From: JAJYVT01 sp027339205
Lineage (GTDB): Bacteria > Actinomycetota > Acidimicrobiia > Acidimicrobiales > RAAP-2
Length of the DNA: 29,926 bases
Assembly: GCA_027339205.1 (NCBI GenBank)
Contig: DAHWOV010000015.1
Location: 1-29,926 of the forward strand
Reading direction: 5' to 3'
Every line of letters starts with the position of its first letter. Positions within the stretch are counted from its first letter, which is position 1. Below are positions 23,259 through 29,500 of the stretch, one piece after another. Made by a program: the position numbers and the translations under genes. Under the pieces are notes generated by a model. It did not search any database, was not told where the DNA came from, and worked only from the letters and a program-made list of their open reading frames with translations.

Positions 23259-24181
23259 CGACGGTGGCACCGGTGGCATTGCGGCGAACGGTCGAGGTCA
23301 CGATCGACGGGCAGACGGTCACGACCCGGGAAGGGGCGACGGTCCTCGAGGCGTGCCGGGACGCGGGGATCGAGGTGCCGACGCTGTGCTACCTGGAGAC
23401 GCTGGCACCGGTGAACGTGTGCCGGGTGTGCGTGGTCGAGGTCGAGGGCTCCCGTGCCCTGGTGCCGTCCTGCTCGCGCCCGGTCGCGGCCGGCATGGTG
23501 GTGCACACCGGGTCCGAGCGCGTCCGCACCAGCCGGCGCATGGTGCTGGAGCTGCTGGCGTCCTCGGTCGACCTGTCCACCGCCGGAGGCGACGTCCATC
23601 GCTGGCTCGAGGAGTACGGGGCACGACCTGAGCGCCACGGGCCGCCCGCGGCTGCGGCCGAGCGCGACCACGCGCATGCCGGGCACCACCAGGCACCCGA
23701 GACGGGCTCGGCCGCCACGGTGGCCCAGGCGGTGAAGCGCGACAACGACCAATACGTGCGGGACTACTCCAAGTGCATCCTCTGCTACAAGTGCGTGCAG
23801 GCATGCGGCGAGGAAGCGCAGCACACCTTTGCCATCGCCGTCGCCGGCCGTGGCTTCGACGCCCGCATCTCGACCGAGCTGGACGTCTCATTGCCCGACT
23901 CGGCCTGTGTGTACTGCGGGAACTGCATCGGCGTCTGCCCGACCGGCGCGCTCATGTTCGTGACTGAGCACGATCTCCGGGCGCGGGGGGAGTGGGACGA
24001 GTCGCGCCAGGAGATCACCCGCACCGTCTGCCCCTACTGTGGGGTGGGGTGCAACCTCGACCTGCACGTGCAGGACAACCGCGTCGTGAAGGTGACCTCT
24101 CCTCTCGACCACGACGTGACCAGCGGGAACTTGTGCGTGAAGGGCCGCTTCGGCTTCGAGTTCGCGCAAGGGGGCGGATGA
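23255..24181 (+). CDS. NuoG-like iron-sulfur subunit carrying the displaced FDH N-terminal [4Fe-4S] domain
   Basis: A 308-residue multi-cluster electron-transfer protein. A [2Fe-2S] ferredoxin domain (about 10-90; CYLE, NVCRVCVVEVEG, PSCSRPV) is followed by a helical His/Cys region of the NuoG N3 type (residues about 95-125, though with few obvious ligands), a His-rich linker, then two [4Fe-4S] motifs CILCYKCVQAC and CVYCGNCIGVCPTGAL (about 170-235). The C-terminus is CPYCGVGC (Cys259, 262, 266) and LCVKGRFGFEF (Cys294), which is the N-terminal cluster domain of molybdopterin formate dehydrogenases. The chain ends at FAQGGG, exactly where the fdhF product begins in a normal enzyme. ATG 23255 overlaps the previous stop. 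It should sit between the catalytic subunit and the NuoEF protein. Confidence 0.92.
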   Translation: MTTVAPVALRRTVEVTIDGQTVTTREGATVLEACRDAGIEVPTLCYLETLAPVNVCRVCVVEVEGSRALVPSCSRPVAAGMVVHTGSERVRTSRRMVLELLASSVDLSTAGGDVHRWLEEYGARPERHGPPAAAAERDHAHAGHHQAPETGSAATVAQAVKRDNDQYVRDYSKCILCYKCVQACGEEAQHTFAIAVAGRGFDARISTELDVSLPDSACVYCGNCIGVCPTGALMFVTEHDLRARGEWDESRQEITRTVCPYCGVGCNLDLHVQDNRVVKVTSPLDHDVTSGNLCVKGRFGFEFAQGGG

Positions 24182-24204
24182 GCCCGCGCGAGGCGTGAGC
24201 CCGA

Positions 24205-24244
24205 GCGGACCGGGGCACTCGGAGCGCCTTTCCGAACGGTCCGC
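24205..24244 (+). terminator. Possible terminator after the formate dehydrogenase operon
   Basis: GCGGACCG (24205-24212) pairs perfectly with CGGTCCGC (24237-24244), and an inner TCGG/CCGA pair (24219-24222, 24232-24235) can extend the stem. It lies 24 bases after the last FDH stop. No T tract follows. Confidence 0.4.
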
Positions 24245-24395
24245 AAGAGCCCGTGCGCCGGTCGTCTGAGCCGCTGCGGGGCCGTTCGTTTCAGGCTCCA
24301 GGAATCTTCACTCAGGGAGGGCGGGAGCAAGAGGAAGGAAGTGAGGGGGAAGTAAAGACAAGAGCAGTGCCAACGACACCCAACAGGAGGGGAAA
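24245..24395 (+). promoter_or_regulatory. Purine-rich leader of the YaaH-like gene
   Basis: After the hairpin there are about 150 bases without a gene. Bases 24312-24366 are strikingly purine-rich (GGGAGG, GGGAGCAAGAGGAAGGAAG, GAGGGGGAAGTAAAGA), unlike the surrounding DNA. A strong ribosome site AGGAGGGG (24385-24392) precedes the ATG at 24396. A separate promoter for the transporter is likely; I see no convincing hexamers or known riboswitch. Confidence 0.35.
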
Positions 24396-25013
24396 ATGTC
24401 AGTATTGACTGCTGTCGTGAGCCTTCACGCCTCAGCGTTCCCGCCGCTCGCCGTGGGCTTCATGGGCCTCGGGACCGGCTATCTCATCTACGGACCGCAG
24501 GAGCTCCTGGGGTACCCGAAGCGGAGCAAGGAGGTCGACTGGCCGACCGGGCTGTGGGGGATCGCCCTGCCCGGCTTCTTGCAGTTCTTCACCGGCGTCT
24601 TCATCTTCTTGGGGCTGGTACTCGGGACCTTCCCCACAAAGCCGCTGTACATGGCCGGCCTGGCGTTCACCGCCTATGGTGTGCACTGGTTCGTCATCGG
24701 CTGGAACCGTTTGCACGGCGCCGACGGCCGGGCCAGTCTGGGGATGACGATCGGCTTCCTCTTGATCTCGATCCTCGGGATCATCGTCTTCTTCGGGGCA
24801 CACGACCACCCTGTGGCGGGCCTGTTCATCGGCCTGACCGGGGTCTACGTCAGCGACATGTTCGCCACCGTGAAGGCTGACCTCCCGCCGAAGATCGGTA
24901 ACTTCGCCGAGCGGTCCCTCGGGTTCTTTCACATCGGCACCGGCATGTGGCTGATCTACCTGATGTTCGCCACGGTGCTGAAGTTCGTCCTCGGCTGGAC
25001 AATCCCGCTCTGA
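24396..25013 (+). CDS. GPR1/FUN34/YaaH-like membrane protein (possible acetate/formate channel)
   Basis: A 205-residue polytopic membrane protein with about six hydrophobic segments. It fits the GPR1/FUN34/YaaH (SatP) family of organic-acid and ammonium channels: PPLAVGFMGLGTGYL in the first helix, GIALPGFLQFFTGVFIFLGLVLGT aligned with the GxxQxxAGLxE segment of SatP, then AFTAYGVHWFVIGW, which matches the conserved FTSYGxFW signature, and a C-terminal helix pair. The N-terminal NPAPLGL motif is replaced by FPPLAVGF, so it is a divergent member. AGGAGG is five bases upstream of the ATG. Placement directly after the formate dehydrogenase operon suggests movement of formate or another short acid, but this is inference. 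Confidence 0.7.
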   Translation: MSVLTAVVSLHASAFPPLAVGFMGLGTGYLIYGPQELLGYPKRSKEVDWPTGLWGIALPGFLQFFTGVFIFLGLVLGTFPTKPLYMAGLAFTAYGVHWFVIGWNRLHGADGRASLGMTIGFLLISILGIIVFFGAHDHPVAGLFIGLTGVYVSDMFATVKADLPPKIGNFAERSLGFFHIGTGMWLIYLMFATVLKFVLGWTIPL

Positions 25014-25027
25014 TGCCCGACCTGCAC

Positions 25028-25059
25028 GCCGGCCCCCGGGAGCGTCGCCCGGGGCCGGC
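25028..25059 (+). terminator. GC-rich terminator hairpin after the YaaH-like gene
   Basis: GCCGGCCCCCGGG (25028-25040) pairs with CCCGGGGCCGGC (25048-25059) with one bulged C and a 7-base loop, 14 bases after the stop. It lacks a T tract, but position and strength fit a terminator. Confidence 0.6.
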
Positions 25060-25101
25060 GGCGTCGGGGCAGGGACAGCCGGCGTCGGGGCAGGGAACGC
25101 G
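25060..25101. repeat. Two tandem copies of a 21-bp unit
   Basis: Bases 25060-25080 and 25081-25101 share the start GGCGTCGGGGCAGGGA and differ only in the last few bases. They follow the terminator and are not in a recognised gene. Confidence 0.8.
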
Positions 25102-25330
25102 GACCTGCGCTGCGGGCGAGTGTCGCCGGTCGACCGGCGGCACGCAGCTCGTCGTTGGCGCGGCCTGCGTGGGATAGCCACTCTCGCAGCTCGGCGGCTG
25201 CCCCGTCACCGACCTGCTGGACGCTGATTCCACGAGCCGACGTCTCAGCCTGCAACGTGGTGTGGGGCCGATGCACGCTGCTCGCGTCCAGGTTGAGGAG
25301 GGTACGTCGCGCCCTTCGCGAGATCGCGGA
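25102..25330. other. No recognised gene
   Basis: Short open frames exist on both strands. One on the minus strand starting at 25276 (product beginning MHRPHTTLQAETSARG and containing GAAAELREWLSHAG) has a protein-like composition but matches no family I know. This may be decayed coding sequence at the edge of the accessory region. Confidence 0.3.
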
Positions 25331-25826
25331 TCACACCGTCGGGTTATAACTCCAGGTTCTCTGGAGGGGAGCAGGATCACCCAACTTGCCCCCCCGAGCT
25401 TCGGGCCGCTGCGAGAGCCGTCTTTTCACCTCGGGGAGGTAGGCGAGCAGTCTCCCCCACTCCTGGATCGGGTCGTCGATTCGCCGCCGCCACGTGACGA
25501 CGCTGAAGCTCACCAACCGAGACAGCACCCACATCTCGAGCGCCTGGTCGACCTGGGCCTTGTCTCGGGTGACGAGGGGGTCGAAGCCTGTCCCGGGATG
25601 CATGGGCGTAGATGAGCCAGTCTGGCGTCCTGGAGCGGGCGAGGTCCCGGTAGGAGTCGCCGAAGTGGACGACCTCGATCGATCGGTCGACCCCCTCGAC
25701 CCTGAATCCCGGCGGCTTGGGGAATCCCTGGTCGAGGAGGAGCCGCAACCTATGCGGCGCTGGGCGCTGGGTCCCGGTACCTCGTCCGAGGCGTCTGCGG
25801 GAGAACAGCAACCGGGTCGGGATCAT
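25331..25826 (-). pseudogene. Frameshifted PIN-like (DUF5615-type) protein gene
   Basis: Two overlapping frames together spell one protein. The 5' part reads LRLLLDQGFPKPPG and SIEVVHFGDSYRDLARSRTP then DWLIYAHAS; the 3' part continues TGFDPLVTRDKAQVDQA, SVVTWRRRIDDPIQEWGRL, LAYLPEVKRRL. The order LLLDQ...TPDWLIY...GFDPLVTRD...SVVTWR matches PIN-like/DUF5615 proteins, presumed nucleases of toxin-antitoxin type. The frames meet at the CCCGGG at 25592-25597, where removing one G restores a continuous reading. The gene is thus inactivated by a one-base insertion, unless the base is a sequencing error. A start near ATG 25826 is tentative. It lies just downstream of a truncated VapC. Confidence 0.6.
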
Positions 25827-25833
25827 GGGCGGC

Positions 25834-26130
25834 TCAGACCCGCACGATGCGGACGCCGTTTGCATACGACGCGAGTGCTCCGAGATCCTCGACATCGCCG
25901 GAGAGGATGACCCCTCCCGGCTCAGCACTGGCGACGACGATGGCGTCGACTGCGCAGCCACGGCGGGCGCGGTGGCGAAGTTCGCCTGAGCGACGGGCGA
26001 GAGGTGCTGGCAGTTCCTCGCTGACGTCGCAGGTCTTGAGCAGCATGTTCACTGCGGCGTCGCCACGCTGACGTCCGGAGACCGACTCGACGAGCGATCG
26101 CGAGCAGCCGATGTTGACGAGGGCCGGAGG
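25834..26130 (-). pseudogene. C-terminal remnant of a VapC-type PIN toxin
   Basis: The minus strand encodes SGRQRGDAAVNMLLK, APLARRSGELRHRARR, AVDAIVVASAEPGGVILSGD, VEDLGALASYANGVRIVRV. These are the second half of a VapC ribonuclease, including the third and fourth acidic metal ligands (the Asp of AVDAIVV and the Asp of SGDVEDL). The first half, with the initial acidic residues and a start codon, is missing: upstream of about 26130 the homology stops. A GTG at 26052 would give only 72 residues. No partner antitoxin is seen. It is most likely a deletion remnant. Confidence 0.6.
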
Positions 26131-26430
26131 GATATGGCTTGTCTCCTACACCCTGGGTCGTTCTGCGCCGACATCCGAAGAGCGGACCGGATGGTGTGCT
26201 AGGCCCGGCCGGACCCGAACTCCCGAGGCGAAGGGGACCGTGACTGGCACAAGCTTCCCGAGGTCCCGCACCGTCGCGAGACCTGGAAGCCCGGCGTCTA
26301 CGGCGATGGCCAGCACCTGGCCAAGGCCAAGGCCGCTGTCGAGACCGTGGTCGGCCCATGTGTCTGGCCCCACCTGACCATCACACAGCTCCGTGTACAT
26401 CGACGGATCATCATCGACGGGCAGGAAGGA
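26131..26430. other. No complete gene; plus-strand frame leading into the ubiquitin-like gene
   Basis: From 26203 the plus strand has an open frame (DRDWHKLPEVPHRRETW, then PGVYGDGQHLAKAKAAVE) that runs in phase into the ubiquitin-like gene at 26431. Its composition is protein-like, but I recognise no family and there is no good start before GTG 26347. It may be a lost upstream gene fused by deletion, or an N-terminal extension. Confidence 0.3.
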
Positions 26431-26763
26431 ATGATCCACGCCTTTGCCATCGGCATCCCCGTCGGCTCCGAGACCGAGGAGGACGCAGCCGAGACGTACA
26501 GCGAGGTTCTGGAGCAAGGCGAGTTCGTGTACGTCACCGTGCGCTCGGCTGAGTTCCCAGGCGGAAGGGAGTTCCGCTTCCCGAAGGACCACGTGGTGGG
26601 GACCGCCGCGCACGTAGCCGCGGGCAAGCTCATGTACCAAGGTGGGGACCCGACGTTCGAGACTCAGCAGAAGGTGGTGCTCGACCGGACCCTCACTCTT
26701 GAGGCTGCGGGGGTCAGGAACCGGGATGTGCTGGAGCTCGTGGACGCCGGCACGGCTGGGTGA
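26431..26763 (+). CDS. Small protein with a ubiquitin-like (beta-grasp) C-terminal domain
   Basis: A 110-residue protein starting MIHAFAIGIPVGSETEED. From about residue 48 it reads GREFRFPKDHVVGTAAHVAAG, GGDPTFETQQKVVLDRTLTL, EAAGVRNRDVLELVDAG. The order strand-helix (VGTAAHVAA), then LDRxxTLxxAGVxxxDVLELVD, is the hallmark of ubiquitin-like beta-grasp domains, including small bacterial ones of the DUF2604 type. It ends ELVDAGTAG, not in a clean di-glycine. ATG 26431 is preceded by GGAAGGA; an in-frame upstream GTG at 26347 is possible. No E1, E2 or JAB-peptidase gene is nearby, so a conjugation role cannot be claimed. It is the only intact gene I can see between 25.1 and 27.7 kb. Confidence 0.5.
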   Translation: MIHAFAIGIPVGSETEEDAAETYSEVLEQGEFVYVTVRSAEFPGGREFRFPKDHVVGTAAHVAAGKLMYQGGDPTFETQQKVVLDRTLTLEAAGVRNRDVLELVDAGTAG

Positions 26764-26798
26764 CCGCTACCGCGCCGATTGTGTCGCGCACCTGTCCT

Positions 26799-27110
26799 CT
26801 ATCGCCGGGCCGGGGCGCCGTTCCCGGACCGTCGACCTGTCTTTGGTGTCCGACGCGCCCGTCGGTCCGCTCTTGAAGGATCCGCGTGGCCAAGGTGGCG
26901 GGCGTACTCATCGATGTGGTGGACCCACACCTCTTGCACCGCGATCCCCCTTTGACCGAGTCGCTCCGAAAGGTCGGCGTACTTGGCCAGCGCGGCGTCG
27001 GTCGCCGCTTGCTCTCTCGCCAAAGCGGCGTAGGCAGCGTCGACCCCTTCCTGCTCGCCGACAGCTGTGTCGAAGTCCGCGTCACGCTCGCCGTAGAGCT
27101 TCGGGACGCT
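26799..27110 (-). pseudogene. Unrecognised protein fragment
   Basis: The minus strand encodes a coding-like stretch: PKLYGERDADFDTAVGEQEG, DAAYAALAREQAATDAALAK, YADLSERLGQRGIAVQEVWV, HHIDEYARHLGHAD, then a basic low-complexity end. The alanine/glutamate-rich part should form a helix. It opens just after a stop at 27111-27113 with no ATG or GTG start (only TTG 27023), so it looks like the 3' part of a broken gene. I recognise no family. Confidence 0.3.
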
Positions 27111-27157
27111 TCACCCTCGCTGATCCAGTCGCTCCCGCCCCGCTCTGCTTCGGCGAG

Positions 27158-27419
27158 GTGAACCCCGAAGTGGGCGAGGACCCGTCCGCGCTTGCGAAGC
27201 TCACCTACGCGCTGGCGCTCCGCCTGCTGGCGACCGACGTCGTCGAGCCCGGGCTTGCACTCCTCGATGGCTTGGTCGCACGCGGCCACGCTGTGCGGTT
27301 GTTGCTGAACGACCGCGCCTGGTTCTACATGAGCGCCGAGCGCCGAGCGTTGGGCCGCCGAGCTGCGACGCCGCGGCATCGACCAGGTGTTCGACCTCCA
27401 CCCTGCAGATCGCGGGTGA
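27158..27419 (+). pseudogene. Frameshifted transposase-like remnant
   Basis: The plus strand encodes VNPEVGEDPSALAKLTYALA, VEPGLALLDGLVARGHAV, RLLLNDRAWFYMSAER, and after a frame change WAAELRRRGIDQVFDLHPAD before a TGA at 27417-27419. The run LDxLxARGHxVxxLLxDRAW...LRxRGxxxVFD resembles the central part of DDE-type transposase-like proteins common in actinobacteria. The frame change coincides with a 7-base tandem duplication (GAGCGCC at 27331-27337 and 27338-27344); deleting one copy joins the two frames perfectly. Both ends of the expected gene are missing, so this is a fragment. Family assignment is tentative. Confidence 0.5.
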
Positions 27420-27744
27420 TGGCCAGCGTCTCTGGCTCGCCGACTCGAGCCCGCACACACTTTGGCCCGAAGTGTGCACACGGTCACTGAGCTGGGAGAA
27501 CGCGGGCAAGACGAGCGACGGTGCCCGGACGAGCTGACCGGTCGGCCCCTCGTCGGTCCAGCTGCACGAGGCGAGGGCCGGGGGGCTCGAGGTGGTCGAA
27601 ATGCCTGCGGCCCCGAGCGCTCCGCCGACCAAGAACCTAGGGCGCTTCAGTCATGCCCCGGCTTGGATGAGCGCCACCGGGGTCGTCGAGAGCGAGACGT
27701 GCGCTCCAGGCCGACCCGTCGAACCTGGCACCGGTCACGATGTC
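27420..27744. other. No recognised gene
   Basis: About 325 bases between the transposase-like remnant and the end of the NrtS-like gene. Short frames are open on both strands, but none has family-like motifs. It is probably part of the decayed accessory segment. Confidence 0.4.
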
Positions 27745-28116
27745 CTACGACGCGCCTCGGCGAGACGCCGCACCGTTGCGCCGTGATCCCGCGAGCACAC
27801 CCAGCGTGGAAACGCACGTAGGGATGAGGTAGTCGAGGGCGACGCGGATCCACACGACCCAGTCCTCGTGCCCCGATGCAAGCGTCCCGCCTTGGTTGAT
27901 CGCCACCAGCAGGCTGCCCACCACGAAGGCGATGGCGGCGATCCGCCTGCGATTGGGCGGGAAGAGGCAGACGTCGAACGCCTCTGAGGCACACGTCCAC
28001 GTCGGGGGAGCCTCGGCCCGGGCTGGGCCTCCGGCTGTCGACGCCTCGGAGGTCGAAGGGGGACGCGCGCGGTTGGTCCGGGTCGCAGCGAGCCTGCGTT
28101 CGCGGGGCCGCCGCAT
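27745..28116 (-). CDS. NrtS-like small membrane protein
   Basis: A 123-residue protein whose second half matches the nitrate/nitrite transporter NrtS family: NRRRIAAIAFVVGSLLVAIN then QGGTLASGHEDWVVWIRVAL, DYLIPTCVSTLGVLAGSRR. Two membrane helices (about residues 57-75 and 88-108) flank the conserved INQG, as usual for this short family. The N-terminal 50 residues are polar and look unrelated to the family. ATG 28116 lies two bases after the stop of the ArsR-type regulator, so they are one operon. NrtS proteins transport nitrate in cyanobacteria; the pairing with a metal-sensor-like regulator here leaves the real substrate open. Confidence 0.75.
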   Translation of the reverse strand: MRRPRERRLAATRTNRARPPSTSEASTAGGPARAEAPPTWTCASEAFDVCLFPPNRRRIAAIAFVVGSLLVAINQGGTLASGHEDWVVWIRVALDYLIPTCVSTLGVLAGSRRNGAASRRGAS

Positions 28117-28118
28117 GC

Positions 28119-28463
28119 TCACGGAACGGATGCGACGCTCGTGCACGTCGCGACCCCCTGCGCGTGGTTGGCAACCATCGACGCCCCCAGCTCGACCACC
28201 TCGGTCACCCGTGGGTCGGTCACCGGGGAGGGGGCGAAGCGCCCGGCTCGCTGCACCTCGAGCAGGCCGCAGCCGACCAGGCACCCGAGGTGTGCCGAGA
28301 CGCGAGCCAGGGAGAGGCTGGCGTGGGCGGGCAAGGAGGTGGCAGAGAGCGCACCGGCAGCCGAAGCACTCATGGCGCGCGGCGCGCGGCGTCCGAGGCC
28401 CATGGCTGCCCGGACGTGGTGTGCCGTCTCATGTTGTAGCCCAAGGCACCTCCGATAAGACAT
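28119..28463 (-). CDS. ArsR/SmtB-family regulator, CmtR-like
   Basis: Up to 114 residues. The recognition helix region LARVSAHLGCLVGCGLLEVQ is very close to the SNVSNHLSCLRGCGLV of mycobacterial CmtR, keeping both helix cysteines (CmtR Cys57 and Cys61), and the C-terminal TDPRVTEVVELGASMVANHA is followed by GVATCTSV, giving a third Cys as CmtR Cys102. It should therefore be a soft-metal (Cd/Pb/Hg-type) sensor repressor. The N-terminal helices (RRAPRAMSASAAGALSATSL) are unusually poor matches, so the 5' part may be eroded or frameshifted. The start is uncertain: ATG 28463 lies inside a palindrome, and ATG 28403 would give a shorter form. Confidence 0.7.
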   Translation of the reverse strand: MSYRRCLGLQHETAHHVRAAMGLGRRAPRAMSASAAGALSATSLPAHASLSLARVSAHLGCLVGCGLLEVQRAGRFAPSPVTDPRVTEVVELGASMVANHAQGVATCTSVASVP

Positions 28464-28478
28464 TTGGATATCCGAATG
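28461..28478. promoter_or_regulatory. Palindromic operator at the regulator start
   Basis: CATTTGGATATCCGAATG is an 18-base palindrome with a single mismatched pair. It matches the ATTC-N8-GAAT layout of ArsR/SmtB-type operators in all but one base and overlaps the 5' end of the CmtR-like gene, so it is probably its autoregulatory site. Confidence 0.6.
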
Positions 28479-28613
28479 AAAGCCTACCGCGATGCACCAG
28501 ATCGCAGGGTCCCCCGCGCCGACGCGAAGCCGCGCCGCTGCCTCGGCCGACCCTACCCCGAGGCGGCCTCCTCGGCGTGTGGCGGAAGCTTGCCGAGGCG
28601 GGGGCCGTGTTCC

Positions 28614-28868
28614 TCACGACGTCGACCGTGGCTGCTCGAGCAGGCAAAGGGCGAAGCGGCCGAGGCGGGCGATGGTCAGCTCCGGCGCACGTCGGGCACC
28701 GACGTGCACGAGGGCCGCCTTGACGACGGCCAGCCACTCGGCATCTTCACTGCATGACCAGCACTCGGTGAGGTGCCGGCGGACCGCGACCGCCAACGCG
28801 GCGTCGGCTTCCCCGTCGACGTAGGCCGCCACGCCCTTGCGCAGCTTCCGATGCTCGAAGTGGTTCAC
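28614..28868 (-). CDS. Zinc-finger (zf-HC2) anti-sigma-like protein, divergent from the sigma gene
   Basis: An 84-residue soluble protein with the anti-sigma zinc motif: YVDGEADAALAVAVRRHLTECWSC contains the typical DGE helix followed by His-x3-Cys-x2-Cys, and an upstream His (HFEHRKL) can be the fourth ligand. The rest is a helix and a short hydrophobic end. GTG 28868 is chosen over TTG 28892 because the homology begins near it. It diverges from the ECF sigma gene across 71 bases, and a second protein of the same class follows the sigma gene. It probably binds the sigma factor and releases it on metal or thiol stress. Confidence 0.7.
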   Translation of the reverse strand: MNHFEHRKLRKGVAAYVDGEADAALAVAVRRHLTECWSCSEDAEWLAVVKAALVHVGARRAPELTIARLGRFALCLLEQPRSTS

Positions 28869-28893
28869 CGGGTTCGAAAACCGGCTGCCCAAG

Positions 28894-28913
28894 GGTACAT
28901 TCCGTGGAATACC
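28894..28913. promoter_or_regulatory. Inverted repeat between the anti-sigma and sigma genes
   Basis: ATTCC-GT-GGAAT (28899-28910) is a perfect two-arm inverted repeat, flanked by GGT (28894-28896) and ACC (28911-28913). A second imperfect palindrome, CCGGGTTCGAAAACCGG, lies at 28868-28884. Either could be an operator for the divergent promoters. Confidence 0.4.
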
Positions 28914-28939
28914 GAGCTCGTGGAGGAGGTTCCCCGAAC

Positions 28940-29500
28940 GTGCACGAGGCCGGTGAGCGCCTGCAAGGCGAGGACGCTTTCGCTCGGTACGTGCTTCCCG
29001 AGCTCGAGGTTCTCGCCAGGGTGGCGTTCTCGATCACCCGCAACACCGCCGATGCAGAGGACCTCGTCCAAGAGACCCTGCTGTGCGCGTACCGGGCGAT
29101 CGAACGCTTCGACGGCGCCCATCCCCGGGCCTGGCTGTTCACCATCATGCGCAACGCCGAGGCCAAGCGGCACCGTCGGCGTCGGCCGCAGCTGCTGCGT
29201 GACCCGGACGAAGCCGGGCGCAGGGAGGCTGTCGATCCGCGTGGCGGCGTGGCGTCTCCCGAGGACGTGGTCGTCGGCGCGGAGTTCGACGGGGTGGTGG
29301 CCCAGTGCCTGGCCTCGCTTCCTGATCGCCACCGCCAGGTGGTGGAGCTGGTCGACATCGACGGGCTCTCCTACGCCGAGGCGGCAGAGGCGATCGGCGT
29401 GCCGGTTGGCACCGTCATGAGCCGGCTGCACCGCGCCCGGACCCGGATCCGCCAGCGCCTCAGCGCTGCTGGCCTCGCACCGAAGAGGAGCATGCGATGA
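28940..29500 (+). CDS. ECF RNA polymerase sigma factor
   Basis: A 186-residue extracytoplasmic-function sigma factor. Region 2 is RVAFSITRNTADAEDLVQETLL with RFDGAHPRAWLFTIMRNAEAK (about residues 28-75), giving -10 recognition and core binding; region 4 is LPDRHRQVVELVDIDGLSYAEAAEAIGVPVGTVMSRLHRART (about 122-163) for the -35. The GTG at 28940 is preferred over GTG 28904 because GGAGGAGG (28922-28929) stands ten bases before it. Its stop overlaps the start of a zinc-finger anti-sigma gene (ATGA), the usual arrangement of a sigma/anti-sigma pair. The flavin reductase start downstream suggests it regulates a metal or redox stress operon. Confidence 0.93.
   Translation: MHEAGERLQGEDAFARYVLPELEVLARVAFSITRNTADAEDLVQETLLCAYRAIERFDGAHPRAWLFTIMRNAEAKRHRRRRPQLLRDPDEAGRREAVDPRGGVASPEDVVVGAEFDGVVAQCLASLPDRHRQVVELVDIDGLSYAEAAEAIGVPVGTVMSRLHRARTRIRQRLSAAGLAPKRSMR

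Noticed and set aside
19243..23279. Minus-strand open frames of 700-800 codons across the formate dehydrogenase operon
   Set aside because: They are low-complexity, Arg/Gly/Val-rich mirror frames of strongly conserved plus-strand genes and show no domain.
25350..25366. Perfect hairpin CTCCAG-GTTCT-CTGGAG as a terminator
   Set aside because: It lies inside the 3' end of the frameshifted PIN-like gene, is short and has no T tract on either strand; chance is a sufficient explanation.
26714..27487. A long minus-strand frame opposite the transposase-like remnant
   Set aside because: It shows no motif and is a mirror of a better plus-strand reading; the composition is Arg/Ser/Gly-rich shadow sequence.
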